This document shows positions 62,820-64,000 of a stretch of 64,000 nucleotides of DNA, in pieces (within the stretch, counting starts at the first letter, position 1; the number at the start of each line of letters is the position of its first letter). Origin of the DNA: Micromonospora sp. C95 (GTDB lineage: Bacteria; Actinomycetota; Actinomycetes; Mycobacteriales; Micromonosporaceae); contig NZ_JAGPXT010000007.1 of NCBI RefSeq assembly GCF_018070465.1, forward strand, positions 124,001-188,000, read 5' to 3'. A program made the translations under genes and the position numbers. The notes beneath the pieces were generated by a model. It saw nothing but the letters and a program-made list of their open reading frames with translations. It was not told the DNA's origin and did not search any database.

Positions 62820-62858
62820 GGTGGCGGCCACCGCTCGCTCAGGGCGGTGGCCGCCACC
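62820..62858. terminator. Strong hairpin between convergent xylanase and propeller genes
   Basis: GGTGGCGGCCACCGC and GCGGTGGCCGCCACC form a perfect 15-base stem with a 9-base loop, 48 bases after the xylanase stop. It can terminate both strands. Confidence 0.8.
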
Positions 62859-62971
62859 TGCACGTCCGCATACGCGCCGCCGCCGTGGTCGCCGGTCTGT
62901 CCCGGTCCGGCGGCAGTCACCGGCCGGCAACGAACCCGTCCCGGCCGGGCCGAGGCGGTCGTCCATACCGG

Positions 62972-63991
62972 TCAGACGGCGCGGGCGATGCGGATGCGGG
63001 CGTCCAGCCGAGGGCCGGCCTCGTAGATCATGTACGAGACGCCGCCGTCGGTGCCGAAGGCCGGCGCGGCGACCCGACCGTTGTCCGAGGCGATCGGGGC
63101 GTGGAAGACCCCGAGGTGCACCTCCCGGTCGAAGTTGTTGCCGACCTCGGTGAGCCGGATGCGGCCGTCGTTGCCGTGGTAGGCGACATAGCTTGTCCCG
63201 TTGCGTTTGAGCAGGTGCGGGCTGGAGATGTCGGTCAGCCCGTCGCCGGCCGGCGAGATCAGCGGGTTCGGGGCGAACTGCCACTGGTCCCAGCCGTTCG
63301 GTGACCAACCCCAGAAGATCTTGCGAGTGCCGGGGCCGATGGTGTGCGCGCCCATGAAGAGCATGACGTACTTGTTGTTCTTCCCGGCGACGGTGTGTTC
63401 GAACACCCGGGCGTACGAGGTCTCGGTGGTGTTCGGCACCAGCCGGGTGCTCAGGATCGGTGTCTCGTTGGTGAAGGTGATGCCGTCGCGGGACCGGGCC
63501 ACCCGGGTGGTGAAGTTCTCCCCGTGGAAGTAGAGGAAGAACTCCCTGGTGGAGGCGTTCCACACCACGTGCGGCGAGGAGACGTGGCTGACCGTGGTGG
63601 TGGGCAGCACCCGGTCGACGATCGGGTTGGCCGGGTGCTCGGTGTAGGGGCCTTCGAGCCGGTCGGCGTAGGCCAGGCAGATGCCGCCGGGTGCGTCGTG
63701 CGGGGCGTAGTAGAGGTAGTACCGGCCCCGGGCACCGGAGATCTTGTCGTAGACCCCGCGTACGCAGGGGAAGATCGTCTCGCCGGTGGGGTCGTAGCGC
63801 AGCGGCGTGGCGAACGCGTCGCGGACGTACCGGTAGCTGGGGAAGCCGGCCGGACCGGCGAGGGCGGGAGCGGCGGCGAGGGTGCCGCCGATGGCGGCAC
63901 CGGCGGCGGTGGCGGTGCCGATCAGGGCCGCGCCGCGCAGCAGGCCACGGCGGCTCACCGGAGCGGGTTCCGGTAGGGATCGGTCGGTCAT
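62972..63991 (-). CDS. Tat-exported five-bladed propeller glycosidase-like protein
   Basis: 339 residues from ATG 63991. The twin-arginine signal is SRRGLLRGAALIGTATAAG, so the protein is exported folded. The mature part shows five-blade repeats of GH43/GH130-like glycosidases: YVRDAFATPLRYDP, GRYYLYYAPHDAPGGICLA, SSPHVVWNASTREFFLYFHG, RSRDGITFTNETPIL and SSPHLLKRNGTSYVAYHGN. Which sugar it acts on is unclear and I cannot pin the catalytic acid residues; an arabinofuranosidase/xylosidase-type or non-catalytic binding role both fit. It converges on the xylanase gene, so a joint role in plant polysaccharide breakdown is likely. Confidence 0.8.
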   Translation of the reverse strand: MTDRSLPEPAPVSRRGLLRGAALIGTATAAGAAIGGTLAAAPALAGPAGFPSYRYVRDAFATPLRYDPTGETIFPCVRGVYDKISGARGRYYLYYAPHDAPGGICLAYADRLEGPYTEHPANPIVDRVLPTTTVSHVSSPHVVWNASTREFFLYFHGENFTTRVARSRDGITFTNETPILSTRLVPNTTETSYARVFEHTVAGKNNKYVMLFMGAHTIGPGTRKIFWGWSPNGWDQWQFAPNPLISPAGDGLTDISSPHLLKRNGTSYVAYHGNDGRIRLTEVGNNFDREVHLGVFHAPIASDNGRVAAPAFGTDGGVSYMIYEAGPRLDARIRIARAV

Positions 63992-64000
63992 GCGGATCTC

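Noticed and set aside
1..64000. tRNA, rRNA or phage attachment sites
   Set aside because: I looked for cloverleaf-type and CCA-ending structures and saw none that I could support by eye; a tRNA scan would be decisive.

Overview
The window is very GC-rich, uses many GTG starts, and is packed with short operons whose genes overlap by ATGA or GTGA. It carries secreted polysaccharide hydrolases, ROK, TetR and GlxA regulators and an FxSxx peptide cluster. This points to a filamentous actinobacterium, most likely Micromonosporaceae; that placement is inferred from gene content, not from a database search.

Left part (1-17.8 kb). A truncated UvrD-like helicase is followed by a Ser/Thr kinase, a two-gene conserved operon, and an HTH plus N6-methylase-like protein (3.0-5.1 kb). 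Immediately after it comes a type I-E-like CRISPR array of 50 repeats (5277-8294) with a leader on its left and no cas gene anywhere in the window. Beyond the array lie a secreted matrixin-like protease, its small partner, and the wreck of an IS3 element that abuts a flavohemoglobin-like gene. Nudix and TOPRIM genes diverge from a rifampin phosphotransferase gene (rph) that carries a recognisable rifamycin-associated element.

Middle part (17.8-43.5 kb). A sugar ABC importer with a GH1 beta-glucosidase faces its ROK repressor across a perfect palindrome. The most striking block is 25.8-38.3 kb, all on the minus strand. Trypco1 and a trypsin-NTPase-TPR gene are followed, after a hairpin, by an FxSxx-COOH precursor peptide (ends FGSVA), the radical SAM/SPASM/HExxH maturase FxsB, an AAC(3)-family acetyltransferase, TIR-like FxsC and the ATPase-TIR-NB-ARC-TPR protein FxsT. 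Together they look like a cyclophane RiPP pathway joined to a STAND-type signalling or conflict system. Downstream are a four-gene ABC transporter/winged-helix operon, a secreted CBM2 protein, a DinB protein and a DUF305 protein.

Right part (43.5-64 kb). A GH18 chitinase, a two-component system divergent from an ABC exporter, an NYN/LOTUS RNA-binding protein, a nucleosidase, a drug-type ABC exporter with a TetR regulator, a GNAT enzyme, an ABC-F protein preceded by two overlapping upstream mini-ORFs, an APC permease, a GlxA-type activator, a large multidomain GH10 xylanase and a Tat-exported five-bladed propeller glycosidase. Polysaccharide breakdown (GH10, GH18, GH1, GH43-like, CBM2) and antibiotic tolerance (rph, ABC-F, AAC(3)-like, exporter) are the two recurring themes.
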